Assembly: GCA_012271205.1 (NCBI GenBank)
Contig: JAAXGT010000160.1
Location: 1 to 36,398, forward strand
Direction: 5' to 3'
From: Rhodothermales bacterium
Lineage (GTDB): Bacteria; Bacteroidota; Rhodothermia; Rhodothermales; Bin80
DNA: 36,398 nucleotides
The notes below the pieces were generated by a model that had not been told where the DNA came from, did not search any database, and was given only the letters and a program-made list of their open reading frames with translations. The position numbers and the translations under genes are program-made. Positions within the stretch are counted from its first letter, which is position 1. Every line of letters starts with the position of its first letter. This document shows, piece after piece, positions 18,190 through 27,251 of the stretch.

Positions 18190-21100
18190 TGTCTTGGCGC
18201 AGGCATAGCTTCATACTGGTAATTAGTGTACTAACCGCTGCGGTGCTGCTTACGTGGGCGGCCCGCAGCTGGCAGCTTGCCAAAGTAAGTCGTAGCGCCG
18301 CCACACATAACGCCTCGATGGTCGCAGCCGCAGAGGAATACGTTTATGAGGCGTTTGCCCAACTGCAACAGGCCATGCTGCGGGTGGCCCGTGAGGTAGC
18401 TACGGACTCCGAGGTGATCCGAGCGCTGGCAGTTTCCAGTGGTGGCCCTGACCCGGCTCTGATTCGGTATATAGCTGGGACGGAGCTTCCCCAGCGCTGG
18501 TCGCTTGCATGTTACGACACCCTGTTGCGGCTTGTGGCCTGGCAAGGCGCAAGCCTGCCTCTAGTGGCGGGCATGGGGGCCGATGCAGGTCATGTGCAAT
18601 GGGCTATTGCGCACGATTCAGACTGGCGGAAGGCACTCGTAGTATGGCATCCTGTACTCAGCGAGGGCCAGGTCTTGGGCGCTATCCGCCTTACTCAACT
18701 CGTAGCGGCGCGAACCCCTGTACGCAATGAAACGCTCCAAGATTATGCCATTAGTGATGCCTGGTCACGCAATACCCGGCTAGGAATTCAGGCTTACTTC
18801 GGCACCCTTCATAAAGGCGAACGCGTACTGACTTCCTTGACTGGTGATTCACTGGGCACTTTCACGGTTGTGCCGCCCACGATGGCCGGGCTGGTGGACG
18901 CTACGGCCAGACAATATGATAATGTACTGGCTTTCTGGGCTACACTGCTCATTGGGTGGTTCCTGTGGGGGCTGTGGCAATGGCATCGTCGTGCGTTGTC
19001 GATATCGCGGCTCTTGACGTTGTGTGCTGCTGTGATCTTCGCTCGCTACGGACTCCTTTGGATGGACGTCCCCGCCCGATTCCAGACGGGCAAGGCACCA
19101 CTGAGTCCACTGTTTGATCCGACACACCTTGCTTCAACACTTGGAATGGGGCTGATGAAGTCGGCCGGTGAAATGCTGCTAACGGTTTTGTGTACCGTCC
19201 TGATAGCGGCAGCTGTTATGGAGTACGCCGTCCGTTCAAGTCGGGATAAATCACGGCCGCCGGTTAATCGCGCTCGATGGAATCTGCACATTTCACTGGC
19301 GGTGCTGATCCAAGTGACACTGATTTGCTGCCTTGGTTTGGTCATACGTAAGAGTGTACAGGACAGCACGCTCAACTACATAGCCAGAAGCATGCTAGTC
19401 CCGTCGTCTCTGGAACTAGTGGTTTTCAGCGCGTTGGTCTTGGCTGTGTTTGCTTTGCTGTTGGCCTCCAGTGGCCTGCTGCGCATAGCACTGGCCGACA
19501 GTGAGTCCCGCCCACGATTATCGAAGGCGTGGCCGGCTCTTGTGCTGGCTCTTGCGGCCGTTATCTCAGTGGATCTAATAGGATGGTGTCCGTGGCCGAT
19601 AAGCGTGCTCTACCTGTCGGTATGTTTTGTTCTTGCGGCACGCAAATTGCGACGCAACCGGCTTTCGTGGCTGAGCGTGCGCACCGTGTTGCCGGTGACC
19701 CTGGGAATTTCCTTGCTGGTATACCCGCTATTCTTCCGCAGCCTCGCCGAGCGTCAGCGGGAGCGTGTAGAATATGCCGCGGCCTCATTTGATGCTGGAT
19801 ATGACCCCGGGGTGTCGTTTGCCGTCCGTGAGGTTATTGAGGAAGCCCTGCGTCTGGACTGGATGGGTGGCCGGTTGGAAGACATCGCCGCATTGGATTC
19901 AATAGCAACCAGCCTGCTAAATGGCTCACTCTTGTCCTCGTTCGGGTCCTATGACGCCAGCATTGCATTTTTGAATCCGCAGGGAGAGGTGATCTATAAC
20001 TCCGGGACATCAGCTGGAGCCATTACCCCCGATATCGTTCGGCAGCGCTTTGCGCAACTGCGTAGCAGTAGCGATCTAAGCCAGAGCACGTATGCATACG
20101 TGGAGCCGTACACGTCTGATGCCGACCGCTACCTGTATGCAGGCCTTAGCGTGCTTGGTGCGCCGCTCGGTGTTGCAGGGGCTCAACCGCGTGGCTGGAT
20201 TCTGGTACAGGCTCAACCCCATATCGTGCTGGAAGAAGCCAATACGCCACTCTTACGCATACTGCTTTCTTACGGTTATCGGGATTTATACGCCAAATTA
20301 TCGCTTGCTTCTTATCGTGACGGCCTACTGGTGCGCAGCGTAGGCCGAGGCTTTAATCGTTACCGGCTTGATCCGGTTGCAGATGCCCGGCTTACCGAAA
20401 CGCCATCGGTATGGTTGCGGGAAGACATAAGGGGCAGGATCTACCGGACATATTACTGGCGTCAGGCTGAACAAGTCGTTGCAGTGCGAACCGCCACAGT
20501 CGGAGCCTTCGATCACTTGTATTACCTTCTGCGGATTATTGCGGGTGGATTGATTGTGGGGTTGTTCGTCTGTCTCGTGGGCCTGACCTTGCGCTGGCGG
20601 ACCGGGCAGATTCCGGCGAAGAGCGTTCAATTCCGGGACAAGGCGCTTAATGCGTTTTTTCTTCTTGGAATTGTCGCCGTTATCCCGGTTGGCATAGCCG
20701 GCGTGCAGGTGGTGACGGAGGAAAATGAAAAGGCCGTACAAAGCTGGCTCCGACAGCACTTGCAAAGGGTCGAGGAAACACTGGCTACGGAAGCCAGGTC
20801 CGGGGAGCACAGCGCCAGTGTACTGGAGCGAGTGAGCATTGACTCACTCGCGGCGCGCGTAGGCTTGGACTTAAACCTCTACCATGGCACAGAATTGATT
20901 GCAGCGAGCCGGGCCCAGCTCATTACAGATCGAATTATTGATGTACGGCTGCCTGCAAAGGCCTACGAGGCCATTGGGCTTGACAAGGAGCGATTCACAT
21001 TTGTGGAGCACCAGCTGGGCGATTTTACGTACACTGCCGGATATCGGGCTATTCTGGATGATGTCGGGCATCCAAAATACGTACTTTCAGTCCCCACACT

Positions 21101-22070
21101 GCCAGAAGCGGAGCGCATAGAGGAAGAGCGGGCGCGGACATTGGCCTACCTGTTCGGTGCCCTGCTGGCCTTAGGCGTCTTGGTACTGTTCACGGCATCA
21201 CTCTTGGCCAATGCGCTCGCGCGGCCGATTGCCCAGTTGCAACGAGGGCTCCAAGCTGTTGCGGAAGGCCGTTTTGAACAAATGCCATCGGTACAGACGC
21301 GGGATGAGATCGGCGAACTCGTGCAAACCTTTAACGAAATGCAAGGGCAACTCGTCGAGAGCCGGCAGCAGTTGGCGCAGCAGCAACGTCAGCTTGCTTG
21401 GCGGGAAATGGCCCAACAGGTGGCTCACGAGATCAAGAACCCCCTCACGCCCATGAAGCTGTCACTGCAGCATCTGCGGCGCGCGTTTGCCGGGTCAGGA
21501 AACCAGAACGCACAATTCAGACAACTGTTTGAGCGTATCACCACTACATTGGTGGACCAGATTGATTCGCTGGCCCATATCTCAAATGAATTCGCCTCTT
21601 TTGCCCGCCTGCCGGCGCGTCAAATAACCCGACTGGATCTTGCACCCGTTATCAGGGAAACCCAAGCGCTTTTGCAGGAAGAAGCACCAGACCATGTCAA
21701 ATTCATACTGGATCTGGTAGAGGATGAGCTGTTTGTCAATGCTGATCGCAAAGAACTGCGCCGTATATACATCAACTTGATCAAAAATGCGATTGAAGCA
21801 CTCAGGGACGAAGTGCAGGGGACGATTACAATTACTGCCAAGCAGATGGAGGGCATGATCACAAGTATCGTTTCGGACACCGGATGTGGAATCCCGGAGG
21901 ATCTCCACGATCATATCTTTGAACCCAGTTTTTCGACCAAGACCAGCGGGGCAGGTTTGGGGTTGGCCATTGCCAGGCAGAGCATTGAAGCCATGGGAGG
22001 TACTATCGATTTTCAAACCAGCTCCCAGACCGGAACGGCGATGAGAGTCCACCTGCCCATCGCTCCATGA
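18189..22070 (+). CDS. Giant NtrY-like membrane sensor histidine kinase
   Basis: 1293 residues from the ATG at 18189; the frame is open 120 bases further up, but that part overlaps DUF4783 coding sequence. Order: one membrane helix (about 7-25), an extracytoplasmic domain, a block of six or so helices (about 250-510), a second extracytoplasmic domain, two helices, a third sensor-like stretch, a last helix running into a HAMP domain (ANALARPIAQLQRGLQAVAEG, EIGELVQTFNEM), then HisKA with phospho-acceptor H1080 in HEIKNPLTPMKLS, and HATPase with the N-box (INLIKNAIEAL), DTGCGIPE and GAGLGLAIARQ. The kinase core resembles NtrY, the nitrogen-related family. No response regulator is in the window. 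The signal is unknown. An architecture with a central multi-helix block is typical of long kinases in Bacteroidota. Confidence 0.9.
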   Translation: MSWRRHSFILVISVLTAAVLLTWAARSWQLAKVSRSAATHNASMVAAAEEYVYEAFAQLQQAMLRVAREVATDSEVIRALAVSSGGPDPALIRYIAGTELPQRWSLACYDTLLRLVAWQGASLPLVAGMGADAGHVQWAIAHDSDWRKALVVWHPVLSEGQVLGAIRLTQLVAARTPVRNETLQDYAISDAWSRNTRLGIQAYFGTLHKGERVLTSLTGDSLGTFTVVPPTMAGLVDATARQYDNVLAFWATLLIGWFLWGLWQWHRRALSISRLLTLCAAVIFARYGLLWMDVPARFQTGKAPLSPLFDPTHLASTLGMGLMKSAGEMLLTVLCTVLIAAAVMEYAVRSSRDKSRPPVNRARWNLHISLAVLIQVTLICCLGLVIRKSVQDSTLNYIARSMLVPSSLELVVFSALVLAVFALLLASSGLLRIALADSESRPRLSKAWPALVLALAAVISVDLIGWCPWPISVLYLSVCFVLAARKLRRNRLSWLSVRTVLPVTLGISLLVYPLFFRSLAERQRERVEYAAASFDAGYDPGVSFAVREVIEEALRLDWMGGRLEDIAALDSIATSLLNGSLLSSFGSYDASIAFLNPQGEVIYNSGTSAGAITPDIVRQRFAQLRSSSDLSQSTYAYVEPYTSDADRYLYAGLSVLGAPLGVAGAQPRGWILVQAQPHIVLEEANTPLLRILLSYGYRDLYAKLSLASYRDGLLVRSVGRGFNRYRLDPVADARLTETPSVWLREDIRGRIYRTYYWRQAEQVVAVRTATVGAFDHLYYLLRIIAGGLIVGLFVCLVGLTLRWRTGQIPAKSVQFRDKALNAFFLLGIVAVIPVGIAGVQVVTEENEKAVQSWLRQHLQRVEETLATEARSGEHSASVLERVSIDSLAARVGLDLNLYHGTELIAASRAQLITDRIIDVRLPAKAYEAIGLDKERFTFVEHQLGDFTYTAGYRAILDDVGHPKYVLSVPTLPEAERIEEERARTLAYLFGALLALGVLVLFTASLLANALARPIAQLQRGLQAVAEGRFEQMPSVQTRDEIGELVQTFNEMQGQLVESRQQLAQQQRQLAWREMAQQVAHEIKNPLTPMKLSLQHLRRAFAGSGNQNAQFRQLFERITTTLVDQIDSLAHISNEFASFARLPARQITRLDLAPVIRETQALLQEEAPDHVKFILDLVEDELFVNADRKELRRIYINLIKNAIEALRDEVQGTITITAKQMEGMITSIVSDTGCGIPEDLHDHIFEPSFSTKTSGAGLGLAIARQSIEAMGGTIDFQTSSQTGTAMRVHLPIAP

Positions 22071-22100
22071 TAACAGGTTTGAATTATTTCAATCCAGGGC

Positions 22101-22129
22101 TTGAAGCTGAATTAAATTTGATCTAAATT
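22101..22129 (+). promoter_or_regulatory. Candidate promoter for the acidic lipoprotein gene
   Basis: TTGAAG (22101-22106), a 17-base spacer and TAAATT (22124-22129) lie about 50 bases before the ATG at 22178, in an AT-rich patch unlike the flanking coding sequence. Each hexamer matches four of six consensus bases. No Shine-Dalgarno sequence precedes the ATG, as common in Bacteroidota. Confidence 0.4.
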
Positions 22130-22177
22130 AGGTATCTTGATGTGCGGTATCTCCACTCACACAAACCGGTTTGATTC

Positions 22178-22480
22178 ATGAAAAGGTTGAATGTGCTTGT
22201 CATATTGGCCCTGCTGGTAGGCGTTTTTGCCGGCTGCGCCAACAACGCGGATGAAGGAGAGGAAGCGACGGACACAGAAGAGATGATGGAGGAGGGAGCC
22301 ATGATGGAGGATGAAGGAGCGGCAGAGGACGCCACGATGGATGAAGAGGCGGCAGAGGACACCACGATGGAGGCTGGTGAAGAGGCCTCTGAAGATGGTG
22401 ATGGTGGCGAGGAAGAGGCGTCCGAAGGGGGAGAGGAGGCCGAAGATGATGACGGCGACGGGTCGCATTCTGACGGGTGA
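22178..22480 (+). CDS. Small highly acidic lipoprotein
   Basis: 100 residues. The N-terminus MKRLNVLVILALLVGVFAGC is a lipoprotein signal peptide with lipobox VFAGC, so the mature protein would begin at C20. The mature part is nearly all Glu, Asp, Gly and Ala with scattered Met (MMEEGAMM and two TM pairs) and a final HSDG. It has no predicted fold and contains a 30-base tandem duplication (22319-22348 and 22349-22378) giving AAEDATMDEE and AAEDTTMEAG. Its composition is that of a cation-binding or spacer-like periplasmic tail; there is no assigned family. It has its own likely promoter and terminators, and is followed by a metal-type RND efflux pair. Low-complexity sequence could in principle be a chance frame, but the clean lipobox argues against that. 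Confidence 0.75.
   Translation: MKRLNVLVILALLVGVFAGCANNADEGEEATDTEEMMEEGAMMEDEGAAEDATMDEEAAEDTTMEAGEEASEDGDGGEEEASEGGEEAEDDDGDGSHSDG
22319..22378 (+). repeat. Two-copy 30-base tandem repeat inside the acidic lipoprotein gene
   Basis: Copies 22319-22348 and 22349-22378 share the start GCGGCAGAGGAC and the CACGATGGA core, with differences mainly at the end. In-frame duplication of ten codons, consistent with slippage growth of the acidic tail. Confidence 0.7.
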
Positions 22481-22539
22481 TATTGCTCCGACTTAAAGGA
22501 CAACGATGCCAAGGCCGAATTTGACGCTTGGCAAGTGAG

Positions 22540-22557
22540 GGCCGGCAAACGCCGGCC
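22540..22557 (+). terminator. GC-rich hairpin after the lipoprotein gene
   Basis: GGCCGGC, loop AAAC, GCCGGCC: a perfect seven-base stem 60 bases after the stop. It is followed by a T-rich but interrupted stretch (ATTGTTGTGGTTTTG), so termination is plausible but not certain. Confidence 0.4.
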
Positions 22558-22587
22558 ACGTGTTCATTGTTGTGGTTTTGTATAGCG

Positions 22588-22617
22588 AGGCACGCCGCGC
22601 TTCAGGTGGCTGTGCCT
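22588..22617 (+). terminator. Second terminator-like hairpin
   Basis: AGGCAC (22588-22593) pairs with GTGCCT (22612-22617), with an inner GCC/GGC pairing, and is followed by TTCTTGT. It separates the lipoprotein gene from the RND adaptor gene that starts at 22714. Confidence 0.4.
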
Positions 22618-22713
22618 TTCTTGTATGAAGCTGACGCGTTTAAGGCCCTTCCTAGCGGCTGCTGTGGAGTATGATTATTTTCCACATGGCCTAGAGCCAA
22701 TGATGTAGCTCCA

Positions 22714-24177
22714 ATGGTACAACGGTGCCTGTTAATCCTGATTGCAATTACGTGGGCCGCCTGCCGAGCTTCGGAGCCTGCTGAGGAGCTGGATATAGCT
22801 CCTGATGCTGTTACGCATACCGTCTGGACAGACCGCACAGAGATATTCTACGAACGCCCCCCCATGATCGCGGGCGGAGATTCAACGGTGTGGGTTGTAC
22901 ATGTAACCCGACTTGCCGGCTACAGGCCGGAATCGGAGTATTCGGTACGAGTGGAGTTGACTGGCCCGGCTTTCTTTGCTTCTGATGCGGTACATACAGC
23001 CAGTCCCGGAATTTACCATCCAAAGGTATACGTCGAGTCGCCTGGCGAATATGATGCCGTACTCGTTATTGGGGACGTGGAGCGCGTCGACCTGGGTGTT
23101 CTGCATGTGTATGAATCCACCGAAGCGTTACCTGAGCATGTAGTAGACTCTGGTGGTAGCATTCACATGAGCAAGGAGGAGCAGTGGACGATCGATTTCG
23201 CGGTCGTCCAGGCCACCGAGCGGTCGGTACAGAGCAGCCTTGAGGTAAGTGGAATTTTGGAGCCGGCTACGACCCACATGGCCGAGATCGTCGCACCAGT
23301 AAGTGGCGTATTGCGCGTAGAAGACAATTCCGATATGCCATCAGCGCGAAGTATGGTAGATGTGCAGGAAATCTTGGCCACAATCACACCCCTTGCACAG
23401 GAGACTTCATATGCAGCCGCTAAATCGACCGAAGAGCGTAACGCTCGAACTGTGGCGCGCCTCCGTGAGCTATATGAAGTTCAGGCCATTCCTGAATGGC
23501 GACTGATAGAAGCCGAGCGTGCTCTCGACGTAGCCCGCTCCGTACTCCGGGCCATGGATACGACCGGCGGACAGAGCAGCAGCCAATATACCATTAGCCT
23601 GTTTGCTCCAATTGGAGGTTACGTTACAGAGCGGGCAATAAACGCCGGCGATGTAGTTGATGTGGGGCAATTACTCTTCCGCATTACAGATCCCTCTGAG
23701 CTCTGGCTGCGGCTTTATCTCCACATGCATGATGTTGAGCACGCAGGCGAAATCTCGTACGTGGCCTTTACCGTCGAGGGGGCTGACAAACTGTATCATA
23801 CACGCTCGCTGTTGCACGTGGGAAGTGCCATTAGCACGGCCACGCGAACGCTTCCAGTAACACTGTCGGTTGACAATCCCCACGGCATGCTCAAGGTGGG
23901 CATGTTTGCTGATGGCCGAGCATTTATTCATGGCGAAACATCGGGTGTTACAGTGCCCGTGGATGCGATTCAGATTGAGGACGGCCAATCCATGATTTAT
24001 ACACAAACCGGCGGCGAATCCTTTGTACGGCGCCAAGTCGTGCTCGGGCCAACGGACGGGGCCTATGTTATTGTGGAGCAGGGGGTAAGCACTGGAGAAT
24101 TCCTTGTAACGGACGGGGCCTATCACGTTTACCTAGCATCGCTCAGCCTAGAGGGTACGGGTGATCACACGCACTGA
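22714..24177 (+). CDS. RND efflux periplasmic adaptor (CusB/CzcB-like) with N-terminal extra domain
   Basis: 487 residues. A signal peptide ends at C17 (ITWAAC), so it may be lipidated although the lipobox is atypical. Residues about 35-135 form a beta-rich domain beginning HTVWTDRTEIFYERPPMIAGG, a type found in front of many heavy-metal adaptors in Bacteroidota. The adaptor core follows: the ILEPATTHMAEIVAPVSGVL first half-barrel, a helical hairpin (about 225-275), the second half IGGYVTERAINAGDVVDVGQLLFRI, and a C-terminal barrel with LPVTLSVDNPHGMLKVGMFADG. The adaptor links the inner-membrane pump to an outer-membrane channel. The pump gene follows 14 bases later. No TolC-like gene is in the window. 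Metal specificity is inferred from the pump subfamily, since clear metal-binding clusters in the adaptor were not seen. Confidence 0.85.
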   Translation: MVQRCLLILIAITWAACRASEPAEELDIAPDAVTHTVWTDRTEIFYERPPMIAGGDSTVWVVHVTRLAGYRPESEYSVRVELTGPAFFASDAVHTASPGIYHPKVYVESPGEYDAVLVIGDVERVDLGVLHVYESTEALPEHVVDSGGSIHMSKEEQWTIDFAVVQATERSVQSSLEVSGILEPATTHMAEIVAPVSGVLRVEDNSDMPSARSMVDVQEILATITPLAQETSYAAAKSTEERNARTVARLRELYEVQAIPEWRLIEAERALDVARSVLRAMDTTGGQSSSQYTISLFAPIGGYVTERAINAGDVVDVGQLLFRITDPSELWLRLYLHMHDVEHAGEISYVAFTVEGADKLYHTRSLLHVGSAISTATRTLPVTLSVDNPHGMLKVGMFADGRAFIHGETSGVTVPVDAIQIEDGQSMIYTQTGGESFVRRQVVLGPTDGAYVIVEQGVSTGEFLVTDGAYHVYLASLSLEGTGDHTH

Positions 24178-24191
24178 ATTCCGCGGAGTGA

Positions 24192-27100
24192 ATGCTTGAC
24201 AGAGCCATTCGATGGTCCCTGCACAATCGTGCTATTACGTTGTGTGCGGCGGCTTTCGTAATGGGTCTGGGAATATATGCCGCCCTTACGTTGCCGGTGG
24301 ACGTATTTCCCGATTTGACGGCTCCCTCGGTAACAGTGCTCGCAGAGGCGCACGGCATGGCGGCGGAAGAAGTTGAGCGACTGGTCACACTTCCGATTGA
24401 AACAGCTGTCAACGGGGCCACGGGCGTCCGTCGTGTACGCAGCAGCAGCGCGTACGGCATCAGCATTGTCTGGGTTGATTTTGACTGGGAGACCGATGTG
24501 TATAAGGCCCGTCAGGTCGTAACTGAGCGTCTGCAGCTGTTGGGGGCCGGCTGGCCGGCCGGCGTGTCTACACCGGTGATGGCGCCGATGGCATCCATTA
24601 TGGGTGAAATCATGCTGATCGGGCTTCGGAGCGATTTGCATGATGACATGGAAGTTCGTACTGCAGCGGATTACCAGTTGCGCCGTCGCCTGCTGTCCGT
24701 TCCCGGCGTAGCCCAGGTCATCCCGATTGGTGGGGCTGTACGGCAATTCCAGGTTCATGTGAATCCGGATGAGCTAAAGCATTATAGCATAGCGCTTTCA
24801 GAGGTGCTTGAAGCCGTGTCTGAATCTAATCACAACGCATCGGGTGGAATCATTCGTGCCAGCGGCCGCGAAATACTCGTGCGTGGTCTTGGGCGTGTTC
24901 GCACGCCTGAAGAAATCGAGCATACGGTGATCACGGTCCGTGACCATGTTCCGGTTCTGGTGCGCGACGTGGCCCATGTCACAATGGGCCCCCGAACGCG
25001 CTTGGGTACAGGCTCCGTTAATGGTGAGCCAGCGGTCATACTCTCTATTCAGAAGCAGCCCACGGCAAATACGCTCCTTTTGACTGAACTGATTGATGCA
25101 GAATTGGAGAGCGTACAAAAGTCACTGCCGGAGGGGATGGTTATCGTCCGTGATATTTTTCGGCAGGCGGATTTTATATCTCTTGCGGTCAATAATGTCG
25201 TAAGTGCGCTGCGGGAAGGAGCGATTCTCGTGATCCTGATCGTCTTCCTGTTTCTCTGGAGCCCGCGCGCAACCACTATCTCCGTGCTGGCCATTCCCTT
25301 GGCCTTGTGCACGGCATTGATTGCTATGATGCTTACAGGCACCACGGTCAATACCATGACGTTGGGTGGAATGGCCATAGCCATTGGCGCGCTGGTGGAT
25401 GATGCCATTATAGATGTGGAAAACGTACACCGGCGTATGCGCGAACGACCGGGCGAGCCTCCGATGGAGGTTGTGTACGACGCCTCCAGAGAGATCAGAG
25501 GCCCCATCATGAACGCCACAGTGATAATCTGCGTGGTGTTTCTGCCTTTTTTCTTTCTTGGAGGGGTTGAGGGTCGACTGTTGCAGCCGCTGGGGTTTGC
25601 GTACGTGATCAGTGTCGCAGCCTCACTGATTGTGGCCGTTACTGTTACGCCTGCTTTATGCTCGCTCCTTCTGCCGCGCGTTCACCTGCGTGAAAGCTGG
25701 CTTTCGAATCGCCTGTTGCAGTACTACCAACCAGTATTGTCGTGGTCCATGAAGCACCGGAATGCGACGCTGATTGCAGCGGGTGTACTCTTGGCTGGTA
25801 CGGTGGCGCTAGTGCCGTTTCTCGGGCGGGGATTCCTGCCGCCGTTTCAGGAGGGGTCGCTGGTGGCCAATGCTGTAACTGTGCCGGGCACTTCTCTGAT
25901 CGAAAGTGACCACGTGGGCCAGTTACTTGAGCGTATCATTTTGGAGCATCCGGCCGTTACGGGCTCATCCAGGCGGACGGGCCGCGCTGAGCTGGACGAG
26001 CATGCCCAAGGCTCCAATGCATCAGAGATTGATATTCAGTTGGATTTGTCGCAGCATGAACTCTCTGAAGTGCTGGCGGACTTGCGTGAGCGGGTATCGC
26101 ATATGCCAGGACTCACCATCAGCTTTGGTCAGCCCATGGGGCATCGCATTGACCATATGCTGTCGGGTTCACGATCCAACCTGGCTATTAAACTGTTTGG
26201 GCCGGAATTGCGCACACTGCGACAAGTAGCCGAATTCATTCGACAGGAAATCGAAGGGATCCCGGGGGTGGTGGATCTAGCTGTCGAGCAGCAAGCTGAC
26301 GTGCCCCAGTTGCGCCTGTATTTGGATCGCATGACCATGGCTCGCTACGGTGTGACTTCCGAGCACATATCTGATTTCGTTGAGGCGGCCTTTGCGGGCA
26401 CCGTTGTCTCCACCATATTGGAAGGAGATGCACTCTATGACCTGACGGTGCGTTACGAGGAAGATCGGCGGGATGCAGCCGAAGACATTGAACGGGCCTT
26501 ACTGCCAACGGGAGGCGGCTCCGTGATTGAGCTGGGCGAAATCGCCCACGTGCAGTGGGAGCGAGGTGTTAATACGATCAGCCGCGAAAATGTACAGCGA
26601 CTGATTGTCATCGGAGCAAGTGTTTCGGGGCGGGATGCAGGTAGGACTATGGACGAGGTGCGAAGCCGTCTCGAAGATTTCCCACTCCCCGAAGGATACT
26701 ATATCCGGTACGGGGGACAGATCGAGACGGCCAGTCGCGCGGCCCGCACCTTGCTTTTGTTGTCCATCGCGTCGTTGATCATCATCTATCTGGTACTCTA
26801 CAAGGCGTTTGCACGGGCAAGCGCAGCACTGCTGGTATTGGTCAATCTGCCGCTGGCACTGACAGGCGGCCTCATTTCCCTGTTAATCTTTGGCGGGCAG
26901 CTGAATATCGCGGCCATGGTGGGTTTTATAACGTTGTTTGGTATCGCGGTACGCAACGGGCTTTTACTGGTGTCCCATTACCAAGCACTTGAGGCGGAAG
27001 GCAAGTCATTACAGGAGGCCGTAATTCAGGGATCGATGGAGCGCCTCAATCCCATTCTAATGACGGCACTCACAGCGGCACTGGCGCTGTTGCCATTAGC

Positions 27101-27251
27101 CCTTGGTGGGGGAGAGCCAGGCAGAGAAATTCAGTCGCCGATGGCGATTGTGATTCTGGGCGGATTGATTACAAGTACGTTTCTCAACATGGTAATCGTG
27201 CCCATTTTGTATGCGCGCTACATGCGGCCTTCACCGGCAAAATCCCGGTAG
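24192..27251 (+). CDS. CusA/CzcA-like RND efflux pump
   Basis: 1019 residues. The N-terminal helix is followed by LPVDVFPDLTAPSVTVLAEAHGM and AAEEVERLVTLPIETAVNG, the marks of the heavy-metal (HME) branch of RND pumps. The periplasmic porter domains are followed by a six-helix block containing GGMAIAIGALVDDAIIDVENVHRRM (about residues 390-416); the acidic pair near 402 sits where HME pumps carry their proton-relay aspartate. The second half repeats the fold (SLIIIYLVLYKAFARASAALL, ITLFGIAVRNGLLLVSHY) and ends MRPSPAKSR. Substrate ions (Cu/Ag or Zn/Co/Ni) cannot be assigned from the residues seen, and some members of this broad group are not metal pumps. The last 34 bases overlap the 3' end of the HhH-GPD gene on the other strand. 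Confidence 0.9.
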   Translation: MLDRAIRWSLHNRAITLCAAAFVMGLGIYAALTLPVDVFPDLTAPSVTVLAEAHGMAAEEVERLVTLPIETAVNGATGVRRVRSSSAYGISIVWVDFDWETDVYKARQVVTERLQLLGAGWPAGVSTPVMAPMASIMGEIMLIGLRSDLHDDMEVRTAADYQLRRRLLSVPGVAQVIPIGGAVRQFQVHVNPDELKHYSIALSEVLEAVSESNHNASGGIIRASGREILVRGLGRVRTPEEIEHTVITVRDHVPVLVRDVAHVTMGPRTRLGTGSVNGEPAVILSIQKQPTANTLLLTELIDAELESVQKSLPEGMVIVRDIFRQADFISLAVNNVVSALREGAILVILIVFLFLWSPRATTISVLAIPLALCTALIAMMLTGTTVNTMTLGGMAIAIGALVDDAIIDVENVHRRMRERPGEPPMEVVYDASREIRGPIMNATVIICVVFLPFFFLGGVEGRLLQPLGFAYVISVAASLIVAVTVTPALCSLLLPRVHLRESWLSNRLLQYYQPVLSWSMKHRNATLIAAGVLLAGTVALVPFLGRGFLPPFQEGSLVANAVTVPGTSLIESDHVGQLLERIILEHPAVTGSSRRTGRAELDEHAQGSNASEIDIQLDLSQHELSEVLADLRERVSHMPGLTISFGQPMGHRIDHMLSGSRSNLAIKLFGPELRTLRQVAEFIRQEIEGIPGVVDLAVEQQADVPQLRLYLDRMTMARYGVTSEHISDFVEAAFAGTVVSTILEGDALYDLTVRYEEDRRDAAEDIERALLPTGGGSVIELGEIAHVQWERGVNTISRENVQRLIVIGASVSGRDAGRTMDEVRSRLEDFPLPEGYYIRYGGQIETASRAARTLLLLSIASLIIIYLVLYKAFARASAALLVLVNLPLALTGGLISLLIFGGQLNIAAMVGFITLFGIAVRNGLLLVSHYQALEAEGKSLQEAVIQGSMERLNPILMTALTAALALLPLALGGGEPGREIQSPMAIVILGGLITSTFLNMVIVPILYARYMRPSPAKSR

